Positions 1 through 7,004 of a stretch of DNA of 7,041 bases are shown in pieces (positions within the stretch are counted from its first letter, which is position 1; the number at the start of each line of letters is the position of its first letter). The notes below the pieces were generated by a model. It saw only the letters and a list, made by a program, of their open reading frames with translations, was not told the DNA's origin and did not search any database. The stretch spans positions 1-7,041 of the forward strand of contig JAFGTH010000256.1 in NCBI GenBank assembly GCA_016934225.1. Direction: 5' to 3'. The stretch comes from Lentisphaerota bacterium. Lineage in GTDB: Bacteria; Verrucomicrobiota; Kiritimatiellia; UBA8416; JAFGTH01. The translations under genes were made by a program, and so were the position numbers.

Positions 1-652
1 CTCGCCGCGGCGTGTTCACGCTGTCAATACGCACGTCCGGTTCCTTGTCCCAGATCATCTCCGGCTCTAACCGCACCGTGTACACGGGGAACGGCCATGT
101 TTCAGAAGACCATGCGTCGTCAGCCTCGCGCGTATCTATACCGTCGGAAAATACCAGCATTCCCGCCACGTTCTGTCCCGCATACCGGCTGGCTATGCTT
201 CTGAGACTGTCGCGCAACAGGGTGGAGGATCCGGTCGGCTCCAGTTCGAGCGCTTCGTTGAGATTCAACTTCGCGCCTGCATTGGTGGAAAAAGCAAATA
301 TATCCATCTCACATTCGGCTTGAACGAATTTCGTCCAATCCATCTGCAGCGCTTCAAGAGTTGTCTCCCATCTGTTCCGAACACCCTCGGATTTCGGAAG
401 CGTCATGCTGGCCGAGGTATCAACAGTCACAATGAAACGAGGCTTGAGCATGGTTGTCTCGGATTTGCGTATTTCAGGCAGGAAAAGACACCAGAGAAAC
501 AGCGCAAAAAACAGAATTCGTATTACAGCGATAATTAAAGTGTGCAGATTGATTCGGACAAAACGCACGAAACTAAACGCACAAACCGCCAATGCAACGG
601 CAATGCCACACCATATCAAAACTGTCGGCATTGTATGTTCAAACGTAATCAT
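1..652 (-). CDS. Membrane-anchored vWA domain protein, C-terminus beyond the window
   Basis: The reading frame opens at an ATG at 652-650 and stays open to the left edge, giving 217 residues. Two hydrophobic segments (about residues 10-31 and 38-58) predict an inner-membrane anchor. A vWA domain follows: the metal-site motif is VTVDTSASM (D78, S80, S82), the threonine loop is PTGSSTLLRDSL (140-150), and the third metal-site element is LVFSDGIDT (D170). All three parts of the metal site look intact, so it should bind a divalent cation and a partner protein. After PVYTVRLEP the chain runs into DVRIDSVNTPRR, where relatives begin an Ig-like linker leading to an amidotransferase-like region; that part is not visible here. 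The start codon overlaps the stop of the upstream gene in an ATGA junction, with GGAAGG about 12 bases before it, so translation is probably coupled. The family assignment is firm; the exact cellular role is not known. Confidence 0.9.
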   Translation of the reverse strand, partial: MITFEHTMPTVLIWCGIAVALAVCAFSFVRFVRINLHTLIIAVIRILFFALFLWCLFLPEIRKSETTMLKPRFIVTVDTSASMTLPKSEGVRNRWETTLEALQMDWTKFVQAECEMDIFAFSTNAGAKLNLNEALELEPTGSSTLLRDSLRSIASRYAGQNVAGMLVFSDGIDTREADDAWSSETWPFPVYTVRLEPEMIWDKEPDVRIDSVNTPRR

Positions 653-2823
653 GAGTTCTGTGGGCCTTCCACCTTTCCCGAAACTGCAATGCCGAGCTCG
701 TCGGTCAATTTCGGCGTTTCTCTTGAGAGCATGTTGGCGTAGAAAAATTCGACGGTTGCAAGTATTAATATCAGCCAGAGCAACTGCTCGCCCATGGTTT
801 TCCCCATTCTGTGATCCTCTATCTGTTTCAGCAACTCGTCTTTGCTCGTTGCAATGTATGTCTCGCGCAAGCCGGTTATTTTCTCGATGTCCGATACGTT
901 GATCGGCGTAAGATCCGATTCGATGCGCGACATGTTCACTGCCAGCGCCGGCACCCTTTGTTGTTTGCTGTCCATCATGGAGTAAATGCCCGGAGTCGTG
1001 AGATTCTCGGCATGAAAAACCGTCCGATTGTCCATGATCGCGCTTTGAATGGACACGTTATTGCCGTCCGGATCTTGAATGCTCGAATCACGCACAGCTT
1101 CCGGAAGATAGTCGGATAACGGCAAGGACCTGGTTGTCCAGATATACGGCACATGATCGCCTATTCCTGCGCCATATTTTGCGATTTCATGTGTCAAGGG
1201 CAGGTAATACGGGGAGAGGGGAAGACTGCTCCATGCACGATTGGCCGATACACCGAACAGCAGCACGCGCCCTTTTCCAAATTGCCTCTCCAGAATGAAG
1301 GGCTCTTCGGCGCCTGCAGTAACAAGCGTTTCAGTGTCGGCCTCCAATTCGCCAAGAGCCAGAAGACGTCTGATTGTAATGACCGGCGCTCCACCTGTTT
1401 CCATGCTTAACTTGCGCAAAATAGCATGTTGTGGTTTCCGCCAACGCAACATCATTTTCCTGTTTCGTTCGGAAACATCTTTTAGACCGGTCGGCAACGC
1501 CGGCAAACAAGTCCACGGCTTGTAATCGGTAACAGACGCATTGTCTCCCGGAAATATCACCAACAGCCCTCCGCTCCTGACGTATCGTTCCATGTCCAAC
1601 ATTTCCTGACCGGACAGAGGTAATGCGTCGCATAAAAATATGCATGAGTAATCGGTGAAATTTTCGCTCGACAATTCGTCCTGCGAAATATGTTTGACGT
1701 CAATCGAAGATGTTTTGGATAGGCTTATGGACAAGGCTTTCATGAGAAACAAAACATCGTCCTTATTGCCAACACACAGAGTCGGAAGCTTGTCTCGAAC
1801 CTTTAACAGAAAATGAAACACCCCGTCGTCAGGTAAATTATCGTCCAGCAGTTCGATTCGGGCGGCATGAGTTCCGGGCGGTAGCGGCGGCACGGAGAAC
1901 GCGTATTCGGACTGAGCGTCGCCGCCAACAATAACCGAACGGTGCGCCGTTTCCTGGTCGTCCACGTACACTGAAACAGATGTGTTTTTTGGCGGACCGC
2001 TATGCGCAAGTTTGACGGTGATTTTTATAGGCGTATCAACCATGATCAATTCGGGCTCAATGGTCACATCTATTGGGGATGTATTCTCCGGCGATGTTGC
2101 GCCCAGAAGCGAGAAAAACACAACGGTTTTATCCCCAATTACCTTTGGATCCCAACCGGCTGCGACGGCCGAATCGCTCGATTCGATTTTTCTGAAACCG
2201 GTCCAGGGAAGAAGCTGGTTATCGGTGATTACATGGATTTCACGTTCGCGCCTGTGCGTTTCTTCCTTGAGCGAATCGGCGGCAGCCATTATTGCCGGCG
2301 CCAATTGAGACGAGAAAAACGTGGGTCGCAGCGCTTTGATCCTGGCGACGACCGGTTCTTTCTCTTCCGTAAGCATCTTTATGATCGGTTTGACGTCCTC
2401 TTCACAGGTAAACAAGCACACTTGATCGCCGGGATTCAGTCCCTCCAAAACGGCCACGGCGCATTCCGCAGCTCTTTCCCATGCCGTTCTTTTCCCTGTT
2501 ACGTAACGCATGCTGTAGGAGGTATCAATCACAATCGCAACATCCCGCTGCGCTCCTTTGAGAAAATTGCCGAAACTCTGAGTGCGGAACATCGGCATGG
2601 CAAATGCCAGGGCTATTAAAAGCAGAATAAGCGTTCGTAGAAGCCATAGAAGAAAATGTTCCATCTTGATGCGCCTGGACGATTGCTTTTCCGCCAGCTT
2701 TAGAAACCGAATCGTACTGAACGGCATTTTTACCGTGCGCCGGGATTGGATCATATGCAGAACAACGGGTATGATCGCTGCCGCTGCCGCCCACAAAAAG
2801 ATAGGATTCAGTAACGAGAACAT
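649..2823 (-). CDS. BatA-type membrane protein with vWA and amidotransferase-like regions
   Basis: This 724-residue protein begins with the BatA/aerotolerance N-terminal module: FSLLNPIFLW, a membrane helix at about 7-24, the conserved PFSTIRFLKL patch (34-43), and a second helix at about 57-77. A vWA domain follows at about 94-215 with metal-site motif VIDTSYSM (D100, S102, S104); the usual threonine loop appears to use serine (FFSSQLAPAI, 169-178), and VITDN gives D201. Residues about 245-345 look like an Ig-like linker. Residues about 347-550 resemble a class I glutamine amidotransferase-like fold (DYSCIFLCDA, RYVRSGGLLVIFPGD, GKGRVLLFGVSANRAWSSLP) with no evident catalytic cysteine. One C-terminal helix lies at about 680-697. 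The N-terminal match fixes the ATG start even though its ribosome-binding site is poor. It follows the DUF58 gene after 176 bases and overlaps the next vWA gene by 4. Its likely role is the inner-membrane partner of a MoxR/DUF58 system. Confidence 0.92.
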   Translation of the reverse strand: MFSLLNPIFLWAAAAAIIPVVLHMIQSRRTVKMPFSTIRFLKLAEKQSSRRIKMEHFLLWLLRTLILLLIALAFAMPMFRTQSFGNFLKGAQRDVAIVIDTSYSMRYVTGKRTAWERAAECAVAVLEGLNPGDQVCLFTCEEDVKPIIKMLTEEKEPVVARIKALRPTFFSSQLAPAIMAAADSLKEETHRREREIHVITDNQLLPWTGFRKIESSDSAVAAGWDPKVIGDKTVVFFSLLGATSPENTSPIDVTIEPELIMVDTPIKITVKLAHSGPPKNTSVSVYVDDQETAHRSVIVGGDAQSEYAFSVPPLPPGTHAARIELLDDNLPDDGVFHFLLKVRDKLPTLCVGNKDDVLFLMKALSISLSKTSSIDVKHISQDELSSENFTDYSCIFLCDALPLSGQEMLDMERYVRSGGLLVIFPGDNASVTDYKPWTCLPALPTGLKDVSERNRKMMLRWRKPQHAILRKLSMETGGAPVITIRRLLALGELEADTETLVTAGAEEPFILERQFGKGRVLLFGVSANRAWSSLPLSPYYLPLTHEIAKYGAGIGDHVPYIWTTRSLPLSDYLPEAVRDSSIQDPDGNNVSIQSAIMDNRTVFHAENLTTPGIYSMMDSKQQRVPALAVNMSRIESDLTPINVSDIEKITGLRETYIATSKDELLKQIEDHRMGKTMGEQLLWLILILATVEFFYANMLSRETPKLTDELGIAVSGKVEGPQNS

Positions 2824-2832
2824 AATGGAAAA

Positions 2833-2967
2833 TCAAAAAATTCCGCCATAAACGGATCCGCCCACGACGGAAAAGTTGAAAGATTCAAACGGAAACAATT
2901 CGCAGTTGAAAAAAACTTCGGATGTCAAGGTTATGCCTTTCATGATTTCATTCTCTTTGTCATACAT
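2833..2967 (-). CDS. Possible 44-residue small ORF between the DUF58 and BatA-type genes
   Basis: An ATG at 2967-2965 opens a 44-codon frame ending in TGA at 2835-2833. The product starts MYDKENEIMKGITLTSEVFF and ends GGSVYGGIF, with many aromatic residues and no membrane segment or known motif. AAGGA lies 12 bases upstream of the ATG, a little far but usable; a second in-frame ATG at 2943 has a purine-rich AAAGAG stretch before it. The stop lies nine bases before the start of the BatA-type gene, which has no good ribosome-binding site of its own, so translation through this frame could feed that start. A frame of this length can arise by chance and I recognise no homologue. The gap might instead be an untranslated leader or a decayed coding remnant. 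Confidence 0.35.
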   Translation of the reverse strand: MYDKENEIMKGITLTSEVFFNCELFPFESFNFSVVGGSVYGGIF

Positions 2968-2999
2968 CCGCGGTTTCGTTCCTTATTTGTTGTCCGTGT

Positions 3000-3905
3000 T
3001 TATTTCGACAGCCTTCGTCGCTCTTCGAGATATGCGCGCACGAAATCCTCAAGATGCGTGTCAGTACGCGCGATTCTGTAATCAATATTCATTGCGCGGC
3101 ATGACGACCTGTATTTCTCGAGAAATTCCTGAAAGATTTTCTGATAGTCCCTGGCCAGGCTGCGCGGATCAGCCGAGATTGTTTCACCGGTTTCCATGTC
3201 CATGAACTCGCAGCCTCTCCGGAAAGATAAGTCCATTTCCATGGGATCAAGCGTGTGGCAAACAATGACGTCGTGATGCATTTTACGGAAATGGGACAGG
3301 GCAAGGTTGATTTCGGACGGTTCGTCGAACAAATCCGAAATAATCACGATAAGCGCTCGTTTACGAACGGATTCTGCTATCATGTGAAGCGATTCCGCTA
3401 TTTTCGTTTCTTTGCCAGGCTTGTGTTCTTGGAGCTGTATAAGCAAATTGTTAAGATGGTTAAACGAATTGGCGGCGTTTACCTTTGCTTCAATTTTGTC
3501 CGAGAAAAGATAGAGACCGATAGAATCGCGCATTTTCACCACAACGTACCCCAATGCCGCGGCTAAATGGCAAGCGTATTGAAATTTCGTGGTTGTGTCG
3601 CTTCCGTAATGCATGGAATTGCTGTTGTCAATTATGAGATAAACACGCAGATTCGTTTCGTCTTCAAAACGCTTTACATAATAACGGTCGGTTCGGCCGA
3701 AGACTTTCCAGTCAATGTGTTTCGGATCGTCGCCTTCCATGTAAGCGCGATGATCGGCAAACTCCGAACTGGCGCCTTTGTTCGGACTGCGATGCGCACC
3801 GGCCAGATTGCCCTCCACTACATAACGCGAAAGCAGCACAAGTCTGCCGAGCTTATGCAGCTCTTCCGCTTTCAAGAACGCCGAAATTCCTTGCTTCTCT
3901 GGCAT
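3000..3905 (-). CDS. DUF58 family vWA domain protein
   Basis: A 301-residue protein with the DUF58 signature RAYMEGDDPKHIDWK (53-67), followed by the basic-aromatic DRYYVKRFEDE. A vWA core starts at about residue 87: YLIIDNSNSM carries the metal-site D93, S95 and S97; ETKIAESL (about 166-173) is the probable threonine loop; and IISDLFDE gives D191. The C-terminal HLEDFVRAYLEERRR is also typical of the family. There is no signal peptide or membrane helix, so it should be cytoplasmic. DUF58 proteins are the usual partners of MoxR AAA+ ATPases, probably as substrate-binding or adaptor subunits. The ATG at 3905 was chosen because AAGAAGG lies 10 bases before it. An in-frame TTG at 3929 would add eight residues, but it falls in the loop of a small hairpin and has no good ribosome-binding site. 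It follows the previous gene after 61 bases. Confidence 0.93.
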   Translation of the reverse strand: MPEKQGISAFLKAEELHKLGRLVLLSRYVVEGNLAGAHRSPNKGASSEFADHRAYMEGDDPKHIDWKVFGRTDRYYVKRFEDETNLRVYLIIDNSNSMHYGSDTTTKFQYACHLAAALGYVVVKMRDSIGLYLFSDKIEAKVNAANSFNHLNNLLIQLQEHKPGKETKIAESLHMIAESVRKRALIVIISDLFDEPSEINLALSHFRKMHHDVIVCHTLDPMEMDLSFRRGCEFMDMETGETISADPRSLARDYQKIFQEFLEKYRSSCRAMNIDYRIARTDTHLEDFVRAYLEERRRLSK

Positions 3906-3915
3906 TATGTTTGCG

Positions 3916-3922
3916 CCTTCTT
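3916..3922 (-). promoter_or_regulatory. Ribosome-binding site of the DUF58 gene
   Basis: AAGAAGG on the minus strand ends 10 bases before the ATG at 3905. It lies immediately downstream of the hairpin at 3923-3940, so the hairpin could affect its accessibility. Confidence 0.6.
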
Positions 3923-3940
3923 CCGGCAAATATGTGCCGG
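3923..3940 (-). other. Intergenic hairpin before the DUF58 gene
   Basis: On the minus strand CCGGCA, a six-base loop CATATT, then TGCCGG form a perfect six-pair stem. It sits between the pseudopilin-like and DUF58 genes, directly before the ribosome-binding site of the latter. No T run follows. The loop contains the alternative TTG codon's first base. Confidence 0.45.
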
Positions 3941-3966
3941 CATGAATAACTCAGCATATTCAAACG

Positions 3967-4773
3967 TTACCATGCTGTTTTTGGTTTGGGCATGACGGCC
4001 CAGTGATTCCCGTCCGATATAATCAACAGCTTGTCACCGATGTAAGCAACAGTTATTCCTTCCCTGGTTGAATCCAGAGCGATGTAAATATCTTGCCTGG
4101 TATCATCCGTCGTGACAAATCGAACCGTCGTATTGTCACGTCCGAGCGATGACGGTTTAAGGCTGATCTTGGCGGCATACGGAATGTTGAGCGCCGTTGA
4201 AAGATCTGAATTATGGCGCAACGTTCTGGATTCAATTTCATATTTCTGCCCGTTGATATTTGTCAGATATTTTAAGCTTACAAGTTTGTATATCCATGGA
4301 TCACCCCATTGGTCCGTCATAGGTGGTTGCTTTACCGTGAATTCCTTGAGCTTGTCGAGTGTCGCAGGATATTCAATTTCCTCGTGATACACAATTTCAA
4401 GAGCTTGCTTCACGATTTCCATGTCAATGCGCGTGAGCCATGTTCTGGCAATATACGCTGCGATTTTATTGAGGGTCGTTGTCGAACGGGTGGATAGCGC
4501 CGGAGTCAACAGTTCTGTTGCCGCAGTTCTGTTGCCAATTTTCAAATAGTGCCATGCGGCTATTCCGTCGGTGACCACGGTGAAAGGATCTGAACGCGCG
4601 CTTTTCTTGAATTTGGCGCATGCGTTTATGATGTTTTTATGATCGTCGGAATTATCACTGTTCATTTTCCAGATTGACCAGAGCGTTTTCTCGTCCGGCA
4701 CAGTCTGTGCGCTGCAGATGGCGGCAACCATACAGGTTACAACCGCGCTCATTACAACAATTCTACGCCACAT
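3967..4773 (-). CDS. Exported protein with a type II secretion pseudopilin-like segment
   Basis: A 268-residue protein with an N-terminal signal peptide: MWRR, a hydrophobic core at about 5-20, and a probable cleavage after CSA (residue 22). Residues about 60-130 are predicted helical and TPR-like (TDGIAAWHYLKIGNRTAATELL). Residues about 133-185 carry the pattern EYPATLDKL, then PPMTDQWGDPWIYKL, then GQKYEIESRTL. This matches the layout of the C-terminal domain of GspG-type pseudopilins (proline-tyrosine, a DxWGxPxxY core, then a closing 'Y-x-x-x-S' strand). It lacks the N-terminal pilin helix and prepilin cleavage site, so it is not itself a pseudopilin. The remaining C-terminal part is beta-rich with no recognised motif. 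The ATG at 4773 was chosen over an earlier in-frame start at 4971 because AGAGGA sits seven bases before it, the signal peptide begins there, and the longer form would overlap the upstream gene by 124 bases. Its function is unknown. Confidence 0.82.
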   Translation of the reverse strand: MWRRIVVMSAVVTCMVAAICSAQTVPDEKTLWSIWKMNSDNSDDHKNIINACAKFKKSARSDPFTVVTDGIAAWHYLKIGNRTAATELLTPALSTRSTTTLNKIAAYIARTWLTRIDMEIVKQALEIVYHEEIEYPATLDKLKEFTVKQPPMTDQWGDPWIYKLVSLKYLTNINGQKYEIESRTLRHNSDLSTALNIPYAAKISLKPSSLGRDNTTVRFVTTDDTRQDIYIALDSTREGITVAYIGDKLLIISDGNHWAVMPKPKTAW

Positions 4774-4780
4774 GCGATGT

Positions 4781-4786
4781 TCCTCT
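4781..4786 (-). promoter_or_regulatory. Ribosome-binding site deciding the start of the pseudopilin-like gene
   Basis: AGAGGA lies seven bases before the ATG at 4773. It settles the choice of this start over the longer frame beginning at 4971. Confidence 0.7.
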
Positions 4787-4847
4787 GAAATTCTTTTCTC
4801 TGCCTCTTGACAATATCGCCCGCGACAGAATTTACGCGGAGCGCAGA

Positions 4848-5591
4848 TTATTCCGTGAATGGAAGTTCCGTGTCGTTCTTGATTATTCCAGCCTTGATCT
4901 TGGCTTCCTTCGCTTTTTGCGCCCGGATCTTGTCCCTCTTGCTCTTTTCTTTTAACAGAAAGTCGGCCCATGCTTCCTTCTTGGCGTCCGAATCGTTGTA
5001 TTCGGGGATCCGCGTACGATTATCGTCTATCAGGTCTCTGTCGGCATAAGAAATGGATACTTTTTTGCCCTTCACTGCGGTGTAACTGTAATACACCGCC
5101 GAGGAATCCACTTCTCCGAGTAGTTCTTTGCCAGCTTTGGGCGCAAGGTTGTCCTTATATCTGACAATAACCGGATCAATGAAAATTGTTCTGGATTTGA
5201 TGTCAACCTTTGCGATTCTCCCCGAAATGGCTATGGCGCTGCCTTTGTCGGATACCGGTTCCTCGGCGAGTTTCGTCAGTGAAACTTTCTTGTTTACTCT
5301 GAATTTCAGCGTGAAATAAGAGCTCGGCTCGCGCGTGACCATATCCACATACGGGAAATCGCCAGATTTGCCGGAACCGATATCAATGATTTCGAGATAT
5401 CGGAAAAAATAATTTACGTCTTCTGCCTCTTTAATCAGGTGCGTAGCTTCATTGTTCCTTTTCGAATCCAGCGCTTCCAAAAGATATAAACAGAAATCAT
5501 TTCCGTTCTCCGTTTTCGCGTGAGCAAAATTGCCGAATATAGTTGCGCACACAATCAGGCTTGCAACCCGAATGCTGAATTTTCTCGTCAT
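4848..5591 (-). CDS. Exported protein of unknown function
   Basis: A 247-residue protein I do not recognise. It starts with a clear signal peptide (MTRKFSIRV, hydrophobic core at about 9-22) and a likely cleavage after AHA at residue 25, so it is probably periplasmic. Residues about 90-165 are beta-rich and include GSAIAISGRIAKVD, then RTIFIDPVIV. The spacing of these strands recalls OB-fold proteins, but this is only a resemblance. The C-terminal 40 residues are a very lysine-rich charged helix (KSKRDKIRAQKAKEAKIKAG). The ATG at 5591 places the signal peptide normally. An in-frame GTG at 5609 would add six residues; neither start has a strong ribosome-binding site. The gene sits 58 bases after the DUF4159 gene (40 if the GTG is used) and 74 bases before the pseudopilin-like gene, so it likely belongs to the same transcription unit. 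Confidence 0.78.
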   Translation of the reverse strand: MTRKFSIRVASLIVCATIFGNFAHAKTENGNDFCLYLLEALDSKRNNEATHLIKEAEDVNYFFRYLEIIDIGSGKSGDFPYVDMVTREPSSYFTLKFRVNKKVSLTKLAEEPVSDKGSAIAISGRIAKVDIKSRTIFIDPVIVRYKDNLAPKAGKELLGEVDSSAVYYSYTAVKGKKVSISYADRDLIDDNRTRIPEYNDSDAKKEAWADFLLKEKSKRDKIRAQKAKEAKIKAGIIKNDTELPFTE

Positions 5592-5613
5592 AGCGCCATA
5601 TTTCCACACTTGC

Positions 5614-5635
5614 GCCCGGACATCAAGGTCCGGAC
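5614..5635 (-). other. Intergenic hairpin after the DUF4159 gene
   Basis: On the minus strand GTCCGGAC, a six-base loop CTTGAT, then GTCCGGGC form an eight-pair stem (one G-U pair). It lies in the short gap between the DUF4159 gene and the next exported protein. The downstream bases are GCAAGTG with no run of T, so it is not a standard intrinsic terminator for this operon. An RNA-processing or stability element is possible. Confidence 0.5.
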
Positions 5636-5649
5636 TTTCTATTCGATTA

Positions 5650-6972
5650 TCACTGAGTTATCGCGTACATCAGAATGTTCTGGCCAAGCTTCATTGACCC
5701 GGTTTCGTCATAACCCAGCGCAAACGGACTTTGTGACATTTCCCATCCGCCTGCCATTCCGTATTTGCTGTAAATTATCGCATAATGTCCGTTGACCTCA
5801 ACGCCTTCCAGAAGAGGCCGAATAGAAGATTGGCCGAGCTGCGCACTCAACTGCGGCGTGACACCGATAGAGGCGAGTTGGTTTGGTTGCGCGAAAATAA
5901 AACTGTCTAACGGTATGGTTACCATCGGAGCCCGAAACGCCTGCCGCACAAGCTGACGAAAAGAGAGGTCGAACCCCTTTCTTCCGCAACATGCTTCGGC
6001 AAACATAAATCCGCCGTTCTCAATATATTTCACGAAATTGTCAATTTCAGCTTTCTTCAAACGAAAGTTTTCGTGGCCCGTCATGTACAAAAGAGGCGCA
6101 TTGAATATCTCTGGGTCTGAAAGCTTCATTTCCTTTAGTCCAAATTTTACCGGAATGGTCGTCTTGGCGTTGAAGGTTTGTAACAGTACGGATAGACCGG
6201 CGTCTCTGGTTTTCCACTCGCCGTCGTACATAACCTGAACCATAGCCATTTTCCCGGTCGAGAACTTTTCTTTGTCCACAAATTCCATCTTGCCCGCTGA
6301 GTTTTTGGCCCATGCGCGGTTGGCTGTGGCGTAGGCTATTATGTTCATGCCCAGCTTTTGAGCCGAGTCCGGCATGTATGCGGCGTATTCCGGAAGTATC
6401 TCTCCGCCGTCCCATGCCACTGCCAGACAAAATCGGGATACAATCGCCACCGTTCGGCAATTGATGGTAACTCCGTCTATCCATGGCTCATTACCTCGAT
6501 ATCCCGTTTTGTACACACCAGGGCTGTATTCAACTCGGTCAACATTGTGATATGAACTGAAAATAGGATGGTCCGAACTCAGCCTTTGAACCGGTACTTC
6601 CGGGAAAATAGTTTCCAACTCGCGTATCGTGGATCGGTAAAAAGGCGCGGAACCGAGTCCTGTGTTGAATACCATCATGCCGCCGTCCAGCATATACTTC
6701 CGCAATTTTTGACGCTGGGCCGGACTGAAGCTGTAGTTGTAATGCCCGCTGTAGTAAAGTATCGGATTCTGCTCCGGATCTGTGTTAACCTCGTCAATGG
6801 TTTTGACATTCATCGTGTAATTGACGTCGGCAAGACCCTGAAGACTCTTGAGCAGATTGTTGATATCGTTTGGCGTGGCGTTCCATCGTTCGCTTTGCGC
6901 AAGACAATAAACAGCCGAAAATCCCGCGAGCGCGCATATCAATCCCGTCATACTGAATTTCTGAGCATTCAT
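5650..6972 (-). CDS. Exported protein with two tandem DUF4159-like domains
   Basis: A 440-residue protein with a signal peptide (hydrophobic core at about 8-22, probable cleavage after CLA at 25). The mature part is two DUF4159-like repeats. Repeat one (about 28-222) contains PILYYSGHYNY (70-80), LRKYMLDGGMMVFNTG (90-105), LSSDHPIFSS (131-140), GVTINCRTVAIV (167-178) and KLGMNIIAYA (206-215). Repeat two (about 242-440) has the equivalents PLLYMTGHENF (293-303), FVKYIENGGFMFAEACCG (313-330), IPLDSFIFAQ (353-362), GVEVNGHYAIIY (390-401) and KLGQNILMYA (428-437). DUF4159 is related to the ThuA/glutamine amidotransferase-like fold and is often encoded beside MoxR, DUF58 and BatA genes; its biochemical activity is not established. 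Repeat two keeps a Cys-Cys pair that repeat one lacks. The start has AGGGAG five bases upstream, the best ribosome-binding site in the window. Confidence 0.88.
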   Translation of the reverse strand: MNAQKFSMTGLICALAGFSAVYCLAQSERWNATPNDINNLLKSLQGLADVNYTMNVKTIDEVNTDPEQNPILYYSGHYNYSFSPAQRQKLRKYMLDGGMMVFNTGLGSAPFYRSTIRELETIFPEVPVQRLSSDHPIFSSYHNVDRVEYSPGVYKTGYRGNEPWIDGVTINCRTVAIVSRFCLAVAWDGGEILPEYAAYMPDSAQKLGMNIIAYATANRAWAKNSAGKMEFVDKEKFSTGKMAMVQVMYDGEWKTRDAGLSVLLQTFNAKTTIPVKFGLKEMKLSDPEIFNAPLLYMTGHENFRLKKAEIDNFVKYIENGGFMFAEACCGRKGFDLSFRQLVRQAFRAPMVTIPLDSFIFAQPNQLASIGVTPQLSAQLGQSSIRPLLEGVEVNGHYAIIYSKYGMAGGWEMSQSPFALGYDETGSMKLGQNILMYAITQ

Positions 6973-6977
6973 TCTAT

Positions 6978-6983
6978 CTCCCT
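6978..6983 (-). promoter_or_regulatory. Ribosome-binding site of the DUF4159 gene
   Basis: AGGGAG is read on the minus strand, five bases before the ATG at 6972. It supports that start and efficient initiation of the first complete gene in the cluster. Confidence 0.75.
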
Positions 6984-7004
6984 ACCGCTATATCGTTCCA
7001 GCAA

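Noticed and set aside
405..902. A 165-codon plus-strand open frame
   Set aside because: It is antisense to the vWA gene at the left edge and the end of the BatA-type gene. The translation is basic and motif-free.
2002..2619. A 205-codon plus-strand open frame
   Set aside because: It lies wholly antisense to the BatA-type gene, whose domain motifs are unmistakable. Its translation shows no domain or signal and is rich in arginine and phenylalanine, as shadow frames often are.
2833..2862. Possible terminator with a T run before the BatA-type gene
   Set aside because: The run of six T on the minus strand is preceded only by a four-pair TCCG/CGGA stem, too weak for an intrinsic terminator, and it lies inside an apparently continuous operon.
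4774..4971. A 66-residue N-terminal extension of the pseudopilin-like protein
   Set aside because: It would overlap the upstream gene by 124 bases and put the signal peptide in the middle of the protein. The ATG at 4773 has its own ribosome-binding site.
5614..5635. Intrinsic terminator on the plus strand at the CCGG hairpin
   Set aside because: On the plus strand the stem is followed by TTTCT, but no plus-strand gene ends here and the T run is short.
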